Shown: positions 1-5,939 of the stretch, one piece after another
Numbering within the stretch: position 1 is the first letter of the stretch
Layout: every line of letters starts with the position of its first letter
Source of the DNA: Pelethousia sp034933245
GTDB lineage: Bacteria; Bacillota; Clostridia; Christensenellales; CAG-138
NCBI GenBank assembly: GCA_034933245.1
Contig: JAYFNX010000024.1
Location: 1-6,387, forward strand
Direction of reading: 5' to 3'
DNA length: 6,387 nt
Made by a program: the position numbers and the translations under genes
Notes under the pieces: model-generated
What the model was told of the DNA's origin: nothing
Database searches by the model: none
The model's input: only the letters and a program-made list of their open reading frames with translations

Positions 1-847
1 CATTTCCGCTTTTTGCAACGCCGGATTCGATTTAATGGGAATTTTGGAGCCGTCTTCTTCGCTTACGGCCTTTGTGGACGATCCGCTGGTTGTCCTAACG
101 ATTGCCTCGCTCATTATAGTGGGGGGCATTGGATTCGTGGTATGGAGCGATCTTGTGGAATGCGGATTTTTCCGGCCGGAAAAATTTAAACTGCATACGC
201 TTACAGCCCTTATGGCTACCATAATTCTTATTGTGACGGGAACGGCCGCATTCCTTTTCCTTGAGAGGGACGGAGAGCTGGCCGGCATGGATGCAGGCAC
301 ACGGGTCCTGGCCGCGTTCTTTCAATCCGTGACGCCTCGAACGGCCGGTTTTAACACCCTGAACACCGCGGGGCTTTCGGATGGCGGAAAACTGGCAACC
401 ATGGTTCTTATGTTCGTTGGCGCCGCCCCCGGCGGCACCGGCGGCGGCGTAAAGGTTACGACTTTGGCCGTGATTGCCGCGGCGGTATTTTCGTCCCTCC
501 GAAACCGTGAGGATGTCTCCATCTGGCATTTTCGACTGGATACGGAAACACTGCGCCGTTCCTTCTGCGGCATTACAACCTATACAGGATTGGCTTTAGG
601 GGGTATGCTTATTCTATGTGCGCAGAACCTGCCGTTTACGGACGCGGCTTTTGAGTGTTTGTCCGCCATTGGAACCGTGGGGCTTTCCACGGGCATTACG
701 ACAGCGTTGCCTCCGCTATCCAGAGTCGCAATCATTTTGCTTATGTATGCGGGCCGCGTGGGGAGCCTTACGGTATTTCTGGCTGTGGTGAACGCAAACG
801 GCGGGGCAAAATTAAGAAATCCCATAGGGAAAATTATTGTTGGATAA
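1..847 (+). CDS. ktrB: KtrB/TrkH-family potassium channel subunit, 5'-truncated by window edge
   Basis: This is the membrane-embedded, ion-conducting subunit of a Ktr/Trk K+ uptake system. The reading frame (codons from base 2) is already open at the window edge, so the start and roughly the first third of the protein are missing; 281 residues are visible. Three of the four family P-loop filter signatures can be seen: SAFCNAGFDLMG at the very start, FQSVTPRTAGFNTLN near visible residues 102-116, and SAIGTVGLSTG near 220-230. The glycine-rich APGGTGGGVKVTT segment (about 141-153) corresponds to the conserved PGSTGGGIKTTT loop of the family. Hydrophobic helices alternate with these loops, and the chain ends NPIGKIIVG. 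I prefer KtrB over TrkH because the next gene, 23 bases downstream, encodes a single-RCK KtrA-sized partner rather than a double-length TrkA. Family membership is very secure; the KtrB versus TrkH label is less so. Confidence 0.95.
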   Translation, partial: ISAFCNAGFDLMGILEPSSSLTAFVDDPLVVLTIASLIIVGGIGFVVWSDLVECGFFRPEKFKLHTLTALMATIILIVTGTAAFLFLERDGELAGMDAGTRVLAAFFQSVTPRTAGFNTLNTAGLSDGGKLATMVLMFVGAAPGGTGGGVKVTTLAVIAAAVFSSLRNREDVSIWHFRLDTETLRRSFCGITTYTGLALGGMLILCAQNLPFTDAAFECLSAIGTVGLSTGITTALPPLSRVAIILLMYAGRVGSLTVFLAVVNANGGAKLRNPIGKIIVG

Positions 848-851
848 ATAC

Positions 852-859
852 GGAAAGGA
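852..859 (+). promoter_or_regulatory. Ribosome binding site setting the ktrA start
   Basis: GGAAAGGA lies 11 bases before ATG 871. The open frame extends upstream to 655, but that stretch lies inside ktrB in another frame. The conserved Rossmann beginning (LVIGAGRFG) follows directly after ATG 871. ATG 880 in the same frame is a possible alternative but is less well spaced. Confidence 0.6.
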
Positions 860-870
860 TTGAATGGGAT

Positions 871-1521
871 ATGAGATCGATGCTTGTAATAGGCGCGGGG
901 CGGTTCGGCAAGAACTTGGCCGTAAAGCTTTCGGAACTCGGGAACGAAGTGCTTATTGTAGACATGGATGAGGATGCGGTGCATAAGCTCGCACCCTATG
1001 TAACAAGGGCGCAAATTGGCGATTGCATGGATAGGGATGTGCTTACCGAATTGGGCGTCCGCAATTTTGATGTATGCTTTGTGTGCATCAGCGATAACTT
1101 CCAGTCATCGATGGAGATCACTTCGCTGCTTAAAGAATTGGGTGCGCAGTATGTGGTTGCAAAGTCGGATAGGGATATCCATGCGGAGCTGCTCAGAAAA
1201 ATCGGCGCCGACGATGTGGTTTATCCGGAAAGGGACATGGCGCAACGCACGGCGGCGCGTTATTCCGCCAGGGGAGCATTCGACTATATTGAATTATCTC
1301 CGGAATATGCTATCATGGAAATTATTCCACCAAATGATTGGATTGGCCGATGCGTCCGGGAGTTGAATGTGCGCACGGAGCATAAGATCAACGTGATCGG
1401 CATACGCGTAGGCAAGCATATTTTGCCGCTTATCAGCGCAGATCATGTTTTTGAGGCGCAAGAACATATTATTGTGGCGGGAGAACAGAAGGATATCCTG
1501 AAGATGATGAACAAAAAATAA
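871..1521 (+). CDS. ktrA: KtrA-type RCK gating subunit of the K+ transporter
   Basis: This is the cytoplasmic regulatory subunit that, in the KtrA family, forms an octameric ring under the KtrB dimer and gates K+ flux by binding nucleotides (ATP/ADP, NAD(H)) and, in many Firmicutes, c-di-AMP. The 216-residue length fits KtrA (about 220) and not the tandem TrkA (about 450). The RCK_N Rossmann fold is clear: GAGRFG at residues 8-13, and the acidic residue ending beta-2 at D31 in LIVDMDED. The GADDVVYPERDMAQR stretch (near 112-126) matches the conserved KtrA hinge region. The RCK_C domain fills about 133-216, with conserved-looking LNVRTEHKINVIGIR and a final IIVAGEQKDILK. It sits 23 bases after ktrB and 35 bases before the sensor kinase, so it is very probably cotranscribed with both. 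c-di-AMP binding by RCK_C is family knowledge and is not shown by the sequence. Confidence 0.93.
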   Translation: MRSMLVIGAGRFGKNLAVKLSELGNEVLIVDMDEDAVHKLAPYVTRAQIGDCMDRDVLTELGVRNFDVCFVCISDNFQSSMEITSLLKELGAQYVVAKSDRDIHAELLRKIGADDVVYPERDMAQRTAARYSARGAFDYIELSPEYAIMEIIPPNDWIGRCVRELNVRTEHKINVIGIRVGKHILPLISADHVFEAQEHIIVAGEQKDILKMMNKK

Positions 1522-1556
1522 GAAGGATAGATTAAGCAAAGCGGGAGGTAAACGCC

Positions 1557-2909
1557 ATGACAAAGAATGCAGCCAAAACCATGCTGGTCATGACGCTTGC
1601 CACAGGCTGCTCGCTTCTGATTGCCTCCTTTGGCGTAAATAATGAGAGCATCATTATGGTGTTCCTTTTGGGCGTACTCTTTACGGCGGTTTTAACCAGC
1701 AGCAAAGGGTGGGCTACGGGTACGTCCATCGTGTCCGCCATCCTCTTTAATTATTTGTTTACGGAGCCACGGTATTCCTTTTTTGTATATAGCACAAACG
1801 ATCTGATGCTGCTGGCGTTTTTCCTGGTAACGGGTATTGTTTCGGGCACCGTAACCTCCCGCCTGCAAAACGAGATGGAACTGGCAAATCGGAACGAAGG
1901 TACCGCGCGGACGCTGTACCAGATTGCCTCCAGTTTCCTCTCCGCCTGCGGAAAGGAGACCGTTGTCAAAAAGGCGGAGGATCTTATTCAACAATATGCG
2001 GATTTGGATTGCACGATTGTTTTGGGCCAGGACAAGACCGGGCAAGGGTATGCCATTCAAAGCGGTTCCGGCAGGCTGGGGCGGCTGATCCCTTCCCAGG
2101 GGGAACCGCAAGGGCAAAAACTTTTAATCGTACAGGCCGTTTGCACGCAGCTTGGCATTGCCTTAGAACGGGAAAACTTAGTGGCCGAGCGCGAGGAAAT
2201 TCGGCTGGCTATGGAGCGGGAACATCAGCGGGGCATGCTCCTTCGCTCCATCGCCCATGATCTGCGCAGCCCGCTTACCGCCCTTTCCGGGGCGGGGAAC
2301 CTATTGGCGGATAATTATGATTCCCTCACGGATTCCGAACGCAAAAAGCTTGCCGGCGACCTGAGTGAAGAAATCATATGGCTTACGGACCTTGTGGAAA
2401 ACATCCTCAATATGACGCGCATCAGCGAGCGCAAGATCGTTCTGCATAAGCAGGACGAGGTGGTGGACGATGTGATCGGGGAGGCCGTAAAGCATACGGA
2501 GCGGCTGTTTGGAGACAGGCGCTTTCGTGTTAAGCTGCCGGATGAAGTGATTGCCGTGCCCATGGATGGAAAATTGATCTCCCAGGTTATTATTAACCTT
2601 TTAGAGAATGCGGTGCGCCATGCGCCACAGAAGAGCGAAATAACCCTTGCGGTGGAAACGGAAGGCGGCCAGATGAAGGTATCGGTGGCCGATACGGGGA
2701 ACGGCGTTCCGGAAGAGATTCGCGGCCGACTCTTCGAAAGCTTTGTAACCCAGGACAAGGGAGTTGTGGATGGGAGACGCGGCCTGGGGCTGGGCCTGGC
2801 AATTTGTAAGGCTATTGTGGAAGCGCATGGAGGGAAAATCCATGTGGAGGATAACGTTCCCAGCGGGTCGGTGTTTATCTTTACATTGCCTATGGAGGAA
2901 AGCGAATGA
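1557..2909 (+). CDS. Short KdpD-like (DUF4118) membrane sensor histidine kinase
   Basis: This 450-residue sensor kinase resembles the C-terminal half of KdpD. It begins at the DUF4118 membrane domain, with four hydrophobic segments at about 8-26, 31-48, 52-67 and 82-99, and the family motif FNYLFTEPRYSF at 64-75. A shortened GAF-like linker (about 115-205) follows, then an acidic/basic helix. The HisKA H-box is LLRSIAHDLRSPLTAL with phospho-acceptor H234. The HATPase_c has its N-box at INLLENAVRHAP (346-357), G1 at DTGNGVP (379-385), and G2 GLGLGLAICKAIVEAHGG starting at 409. The N-terminal KdpD Walker and USP domains of full-length KdpD are absent, and a strong GGGAGGT site at 1543-1549 supports ATG 1557 as the true start, so the shortness looks natural. 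The gene follows ktrA by 35 bases and overlaps the regulator by 4. Its partner is inferred to be the downstream OmpR-type protein. The sensed signal (K+, turgor, other) cannot be read from the sequence. Confidence 0.93.
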   Translation: MTKNAAKTMLVMTLATGCSLLIASFGVNNESIIMVFLLGVLFTAVLTSSKGWATGTSIVSAILFNYLFTEPRYSFFVYSTNDLMLLAFFLVTGIVSGTVTSRLQNEMELANRNEGTARTLYQIASSFLSACGKETVVKKAEDLIQQYADLDCTIVLGQDKTGQGYAIQSGSGRLGRLIPSQGEPQGQKLLIVQAVCTQLGIALERENLVAEREEIRLAMEREHQRGMLLRSIAHDLRSPLTALSGAGNLLADNYDSLTDSERKKLAGDLSEEIIWLTDLVENILNMTRISERKIVLHKQDEVVDDVIGEAVKHTERLFGDRRFRVKLPDEVIAVPMDGKLISQVIINLLENAVRHAPQKSEITLAVETEGGQMKVSVADTGNGVPEEIRGRLFESFVTQDKGVVDGRRGLGLGLAICKAIVEAHGGKIHVEDNVPSGSVFIFTLPMEESE

Positions 2910-3598
2910 ATGAGAAACGAACGATCCTTATCGTGGAGGACGATAAATATATTTCCCATTTTATCGATATATCGCTGACCAAAGAGGGATATAGTGTGCT
3001 TGTGGCAGAAACGGCGGACGAGGGGATGTTCCTGATTTCCTCTCATCGGCCGGATATCGTTTTACTGGATCTCGGCCTGCCGGACCGTGACGGAATTGAG
3101 ATGCTGCGGGAACTGCGGGCGTTTTCCGACATACCCGTCCTCGTCGTATCAGCGCGCGGGCAGGAAAAGGAAAAAATAACCGCGCTTGATATTGGCGCTA
3201 ACGATTACATTACGAAACCCTTCCATATGGGCGAACTCATGGCTCGTATCCGCGTGGCGGAGCGTTCCATACAAAAGGTGGGGGCCATAACTGGCGAAAC
3301 GAAATTCTCGTGCGACTGGCTTAGCGTGGATTATGAGAAACACCGGGTTTTTGTGGATGATACAGAAATCCACCTTACGCCCACGGAATATAAAACGCTT
3401 CTGCTACTCATAGCAAACAAAGGAAAAGTCTTAACGCACAATTACATCATAAAGCAAATTTGGGGATATGAGGGCAGGGATAGTAAAAGCGTGCGCGTCT
3501 TCATGGCGAACCTACGCCGAAAGTTGGAAAAAGATACAGCCCATCCGCGCTTCATTTTAACGGAGGTAGGCGTGGGCTATCGTTTTGCCGATGAATAG
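2906..3598 (+). CDS. kdpE: KdpE-like OmpR-family response regulator
   Basis: This 230-residue cytoplasmic DNA-binding regulator is presumably phosphorylated by the upstream kinase. The receiver domain spans about 4-120, with acidic pocket E11/D12/D13, phospho-acceptor D55 in IVLLDLGLPDRDG, S82 in PVLVVSARG, and K104 in YITKPF. The winged-helix Trans_reg_C domain spans about 132-228, with LTPTEYKTLLLLI, the recognition-helix region SKSVRVFMANLRRKL, and the wing TEVGVGYRFADE. ATG 2906 overlaps the kinase stop as ATGA, and a GGAGG at 2894-2898 lies 7 bases upstream, which indicates translational coupling. The closest familiar family is KdpE, but no kdpFABC genes are adjacent, so its regulon may be ktrBA or something remote. 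Domain assignment is certain; the exact orthology label is an inference. Confidence 0.93.
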   Translation: MNEKRTILIVEDDKYISHFIDISLTKEGYSVLVAETADEGMFLISSHRPDIVLLDLGLPDRDGIEMLRELRAFSDIPVLVVSARGQEKEKITALDIGANDYITKPFHMGELMARIRVAERSIQKVGAITGETKFSCDWLSVDYEKHRVFVDDTEIHLTPTEYKTLLLLIANKGKVLTHNYIIKQIWGYEGRDSKSVRVFMANLRRKLEKDTAHPRFILTEVGVGYRFADE

Positions 3599-3646
3599 CC
3601 AAGTGGGCTCGGCAGCAGATGGCGGAAAGCCGCCTCATGGCCGCAT
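3599..3646 (+). other. Short gap after the operon with a GC hairpin
   Basis: Directly after the regulator stop, GGCGG-AAAG-CCGCC (3621-3634) forms a perfect 5-bp hairpin, and a second one, GGGGC-TGGGCG-GCCCC, lies at 3664-3679 and is followed only by TTTA. Neither has a proper T-run, so at best they are weak or factor-dependent ends for the operon. No strong + strand intrinsic terminator is visible here. Confidence 0.35.
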
Positions 3647-4190
3647 TCATGCCGAAATCCGGCGGGGCTGGGCGGCCCCTTTACGCAAAAGCAAAATGCC
3701 GACTGCGTGATCTTTTTGGGGATCTTTGTTCCTTAAAATGTAATTTAGTGATGCAACATACTGAGAATTCTTTTCGACGGCTTTGGCATCTGCAGAAAGC
3801 TGCACAATTTTTGCGTAAAACAACAAAAAAAGTTCCGCTTCAAAAGCAGTTATTTTATCGATAGCGGCATATATGCGCTTCAGATCCTTCATGAGCGCTT
3901 TGATATCCTTGCACGAAACAAACCTGGTAGTGTCCCGAATCTGATGGGCAATACATTTGCTGGGCCTTCACGTTCGGATAGACAGCTTCAATGGCATTGG
4001 TGAAGCCGCTCAGCCCATCTATCCAGGCGATCAGGATGACTCCCATGCCGCGGTTCCGTATGCCGGTCAGAATTCCGGTCCGGAGATTGGCCCGTACGTT
4101 TTCTCAAACCCACATGCCCGGGACGTTACGTTTGCCTTCCATGTACAGAAATTTGATTGCGTACGAACTCTCAAATGGCCGCTGCTGTCA
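3647..4190 (-). pseudogene. IS256-family (mutator-type) transposase remnant, multiply broken
   Basis: Read on the - strand, the fragments line up in order with the middle of IS256-type DDE transposases: QQRPFESSYA (from 4187), MEGKRNVPGMWV, GIRNRG, VILIAWIDGLSGFTNAIEAV, then after a frame change CIAHQIRDTTRFVSCKD and ALMKDLKRIYAAID. The second catalytic aspartate (in AWIDGLSGF) survives. The first aspartate segment (DAIHY type) has been deleted between SSYA and the MEGKR stretch, and the glutamate motif (TTNAIE type) is not recognisable. Lesions visible are TGA stops at 4188-4190 and 4104-4106 (the latter where the family has the Gly of WVGEN), and a one-base shift in the AAA run near 3956-3958. 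From about 3835 down to the stop at 3647 the frame stays open but I no longer see confident similarity. The element cannot encode an active transposase. No terminal inverted repeats were found. Confidence 0.82.
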
Positions 4191-4262
4191 TTCTCTCACC
4201 ATCTGCATCCATTCATTCAATTGCCTGGTGTGCTTATATTCCCGGATATCCATCGCCAACAT
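4188..4262 (-). pseudogene. Possible IS66-type TnpA (accessory protein) N-terminal fragment
   Basis: A 24-codon - strand frame starting at ATG 4262-4260 contains IREYKHTRQLNEWMQMVRE before a TGA at 4188-4190. This resembles the first residues of small IS66-type TnpA/OrfA proteins (REYKHT...EWMQMVREC type), which normally continue for about 100 residues into a helix-turn-helix. Here the similarity stops exactly where IS256 transposase similarity begins in the same frame, suggesting a junction of two decayed elements. The match is short and recalled from memory, so it remains tentative. Confidence 0.4.
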
Positions 4263-4535
4263 GCCAATTCTGCCTTTAAGTGCCGATAGATATTGCAAAC
4301 CCCTCAAGACTCCTCCGGATAGATTGCCTCAAATTGAAAGGCATTTAAATACGCGCCAGTCTGCTTGACGCCTATTCCTTCATCATAAGCATACGCGGTT
4401 TCTTGCTATTAGAGAAGAGTGCCAGGCATGCAGAAACGGCAGCTAATCGTTATCATGAACCGGCATGGATCTCGCAGCCCTGAATATCCAGGTATACGCT
4501 GGCGGTTAAAAGGGATCGCAAGGGGATTTTTTAAA
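4263..4535. other. No recognisable gene; short unassigned - strand frame
   Basis: I see no recognisable intact gene in this 273-base stretch. On the - strand a 33-codon open stretch (4304-4405, between stops) reads as a plausible protein tail, with KQTGAYLNAFQFEAIYPEE near its end and a TGA at 4304-4306. I do not recognise it. It could be the C-terminus of a broken gene once lying upstream of the IS remnants. Open + strand frames here carry no ribosome site or familiar motif and appear to be chance. Confidence 0.4.
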
Positions 4536-4574
4536 GCAAAAGGGCGGACTTCCCGTTTGGGAAGCTCGCCCTTT
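4536..4574 (-). terminator. Intrinsic terminator of the hydantoinase-like gene
   Basis: The stem pairs 4539-4554 with 4559-4574 around a 4-base loop (GTTT on the + strand). About 14 of the 16 positions are Watson-Crick pairs, with one A-C mismatch and one G-T wobble. On the - strand it is followed by TTTTGCTTT and lies 17 bases past the stop codon of the hydantoinase fragment, so it is the natural end of that gene. The + strand exit (CTTTCTTAA) is less T-rich, so bidirectional use is only possible. Confidence 0.85.
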
Positions 4575-4590
4575 CTTAATGGTTGTTCGT

Positions 4591-5088
4591 TCAGGCCTTC
4601 CGATACCGGGCGCTCTTTATGCAGGGAAGGTATTGGCCAATGCCCTCCTGTGCCAAGACACCCTGCCGCACCACGGGAATGCCGTTGACCAGCACGTCCC
4701 GAGCGGCGCCCACCACGTTAAACATGGCATAGATGGAAATATCGCAGTCCATACTGTGATTGGTGTCTGTGATGATGCCTTGGGCATGGGGGTCCCATAT
4801 CACAAGATCCGAAAAATTGCCCTCCCGAACGGCGCCCCGGCCCTCCACACCAAAAAGCGCTGCAACGTTGGTAGAAAGCAGGGCCACCATCTGCTCGATC
4901 GTGATTCGTCCCGCCCGAACGCCGTAGGTGTAGAGCAGTTGCCCCCGGTGCTGAATGCCTGCGCAGCCGTTGGGCACTAGCGAAAAGTCATCCGCATGCT
5001 TCAATTTCTCCGCTAAAGAGAAGGAACAGTGATCTGTGCCGATGGTATCAATTTCCCCGGCGTACACAGCTTCCCATATACGTAGCAA
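4591..5088 (-). pseudogene. hydA: Dihydropyrimidinase/D-hydantoinase, C-terminal fragment
   Basis: Dihydropyrimidinase-type enzymes of the cyclic amidohydrolase superfamily open the ring of dihydropyrimidines or hydantoins. This - strand fragment is the last 165 residues of a protein normally about 460 long. Visible hallmarks are IDTIGTDHC with the metal-ligand aspartate (D19 of the fragment), VPNG with the substrate-contacting asparagine about 21 residues later, GIQHR..LLYTYGV, ITIEQMVALLSTNVAALFG, the FSDLVIWDP strand, and a closing GQYL. The N-terminal HxH metal motif and the carbamylated lysine region are absent. Similarity begins abruptly at LLRIWEAV, and an in-frame TAG lies 4 codons upstream (5098-5100). 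No ribosome site precedes the TTG at 5086-5088. It is a decay product of a deletion or insertion and cannot be an active hydrolase. The retained terminator supports former function here. Allantoinase or dihydroorotase are less likely given the motif wording. Confidence 0.88.
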
Positions 5089-5680
5089 CCATCTGCGCTA
5101 CAACGAAACGGAGCAATAATTCGAAACAAGGGATAAGATCGAGCAAGGGCTTGGGCGCAGATCTATCGCTAAGAAAGGGCTGAGGACCCTTATAAATTGA
5201 GCGCCGTGGCCGAGCCGATACAGTTAATGGTATGCCAAAAGGAAGAAAGCAAAGTAAAAATGTTCAATCACGGAAAACCCAGGGGCGAGATTACCTAGGT
5301 TATGCGCATAGAAGTACCGCGCATATTCACCCAATAACAGGAAGACTGCAATTCCTAATCTTTTTGCGAGATAATTCAATGGGCAACCGCCGGGCGTGTG
5401 CGGTATCAGTAATTGGACGTATGTCGTCCGCGTGAAAAAAATGGGCATCCTTCTCCAATACACGCAGGTTCCATAGGGATCGCAACAGGGAATTCGACCA
5501 TTCGCTGCGTGGTGAACTGGTTGACAGCTTTCGGGCCAGCCGTTCGCCGAGCACGAAAGGGCAATACAGTGGCTGAATCCACCTTAAAATGAGCAAGGCG
5601 GAGTCCGTTTCTTGTGGGCGCTTCCATACATCCGATATAATTTCTGCCTGACTTACCGCTGGCATTCCATTATTCGATTT
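5089..5680. other. 592-base region without a recognised gene
   Basis: No known family is visible on either strand. On the - strand, all three frames are open over about 5406-5583. One encodes 112 residues from ATG 5665 to 5327. Another, open from 5583 to 5224, is cysteine-rich first and then strongly hydrophobic (GIAVFLLLGEYARYFYAH, then FYFAFFLLAYH), as if a broken membrane protein. No convincing ribosome site fits either. A weak AAGGG/CCCTT hairpin sits at 5175-5191. I interpret the stretch as rearranged or decayed DNA continuing from the hydantoinase break, with low certainty. Confidence 0.4.
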
Positions 5681-5693
5681 AACGTATTATAAT
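5665..5693 (+). promoter_or_regulatory. Probable promoter of the second sensor transcription unit
   Basis: A perfect -10 box TATAAT lies at 5688-5693 within a locally AT-rich patch. The -35 at 17-base spacing is only TTCCAT (5665-5670), a poor match, so an activator may be needed. The position, downstream of the decay zone and about 210 bases before the sensor start, suits a promoter for the + strand genes. The expected transcript start is about 5700. Confidence 0.5.
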
Positions 5694-5726
5694 AGTTCGA
5701 CGCACATTTGCGAGAGGATAGGAATC

Positions 5727-5939
5727 ATGTATTATGTTTCCGTTCAAAAAACCGCTCTCAAGTGGGCGCTTTGGAACGCCGTAGACAGAAATTGTGTGAA
5801 GAGAGCCGCGTTGAGGGGGCCGTTTGATTTTGCAGAGTTTGGGCTATCCAAAAGGATACGAAAAGCCGATAAACGAACGAACGCTGGGGGGAGGCGGGCA
5901 AGGTGGCAAAGAACCAAGGAAATGAACGAACAAAAATAA
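5727..5939 (+). CDS. Doubtful 70-codon leader ORF upstream of the second sensor
   Basis: ATG 5727 is preceded by GAGAGGATAGGAATC, a possible ribosome site, and comes shortly after the candidate promoter. The 70-residue product is basic, especially toward its C-terminus (RIRKADKRTNAGGRRARWQRTK), with no family I recognise and no membrane segment. It overlaps the start of the downstream sensor gene by 37 bases in another frame. It may be a translated leader, a remnant of a lost N-terminal coding region, or chance. The latter half owes its arginine richness to GGG/AGG runs that serve as the sensor's ribosome site, which argues for chance. Confidence 0.25.
   Translation: MYYVSVQKTALKWALWNAVDRNCVKRAALRGPFDFAEFGLSKRIRKADKRTNAGGRRARWQRTKEMNEQK
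5886..5894 (+). promoter_or_regulatory. Ribosome binding site fixing the GTG start of the second sensor
   Basis: GGGGGGAGG ends 8 bases before GTG 5903. An in-frame TAA at 5870-5872 rules out any longer N-terminus, and no in-frame ATG occurs before the first membrane segment, so the GTG with this strong site is the natural start. Confidence 0.8.

Noticed and set aside
655..870. Upstream extension of the ktrA frame to ATG 655.
   Set aside because: It would overlap the conserved end of ktrB, including the last filter loop. The Rossmann fold begins right after ATG 871, which gives the normal KtrA length.
2315..3046. A 243-residue open frame antisense to the kinase and regulator.
   Set aside because: It lies wholly opposite strongly conserved coding sequence, is rich in Ser/Arg/Pro as expected for a shadow frame, and has no family motif.
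3664..3720. GC hairpin and GATC-TTTTT-GGGGATC sequence as an operon terminator.
   Set aside because: The hairpin is only 5 bp and followed by TTTA, and the T5 run is not directly behind a stem, so an efficient intrinsic terminator is not supported.
3619..3864. A + strand 81-codon open frame after the regulator.
   Set aside because: It is opposite the transposase remnant, has no ribosome site and no recognisable motif.
4104..4190. Two in-frame TGA codons fall where the transposase family has Trp and Gly, raising the idea of a recoded TGA (as in genetic codes 4 or 25).
   Set aside because: The two positions would need different amino acids, the frame is also broken by a one-base shift and a deletion, and TGA acts as a normal stop for the kinase (ATGA overlap at 2906-2909) and the hydantoinase fragment. 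Ordinary pseudogene decay explains it.
4579..4980. A 133-residue + strand open frame opposite the hydantoinase fragment.
   Set aside because: The - strand reading has clear family motifs (GTDHC, VPNG, DLVIWDP), so the + strand frame is its shadow.
5161..5330. Possible c-di-AMP (ydaO-type) riboswitch in the region before the second sensor.
   Set aside because: I could not find the conserved GGGGGAACC-like and GGGUGAAUC-like blocks or a matching pairing pattern. It is also upstream of the likely promoter at 5688.
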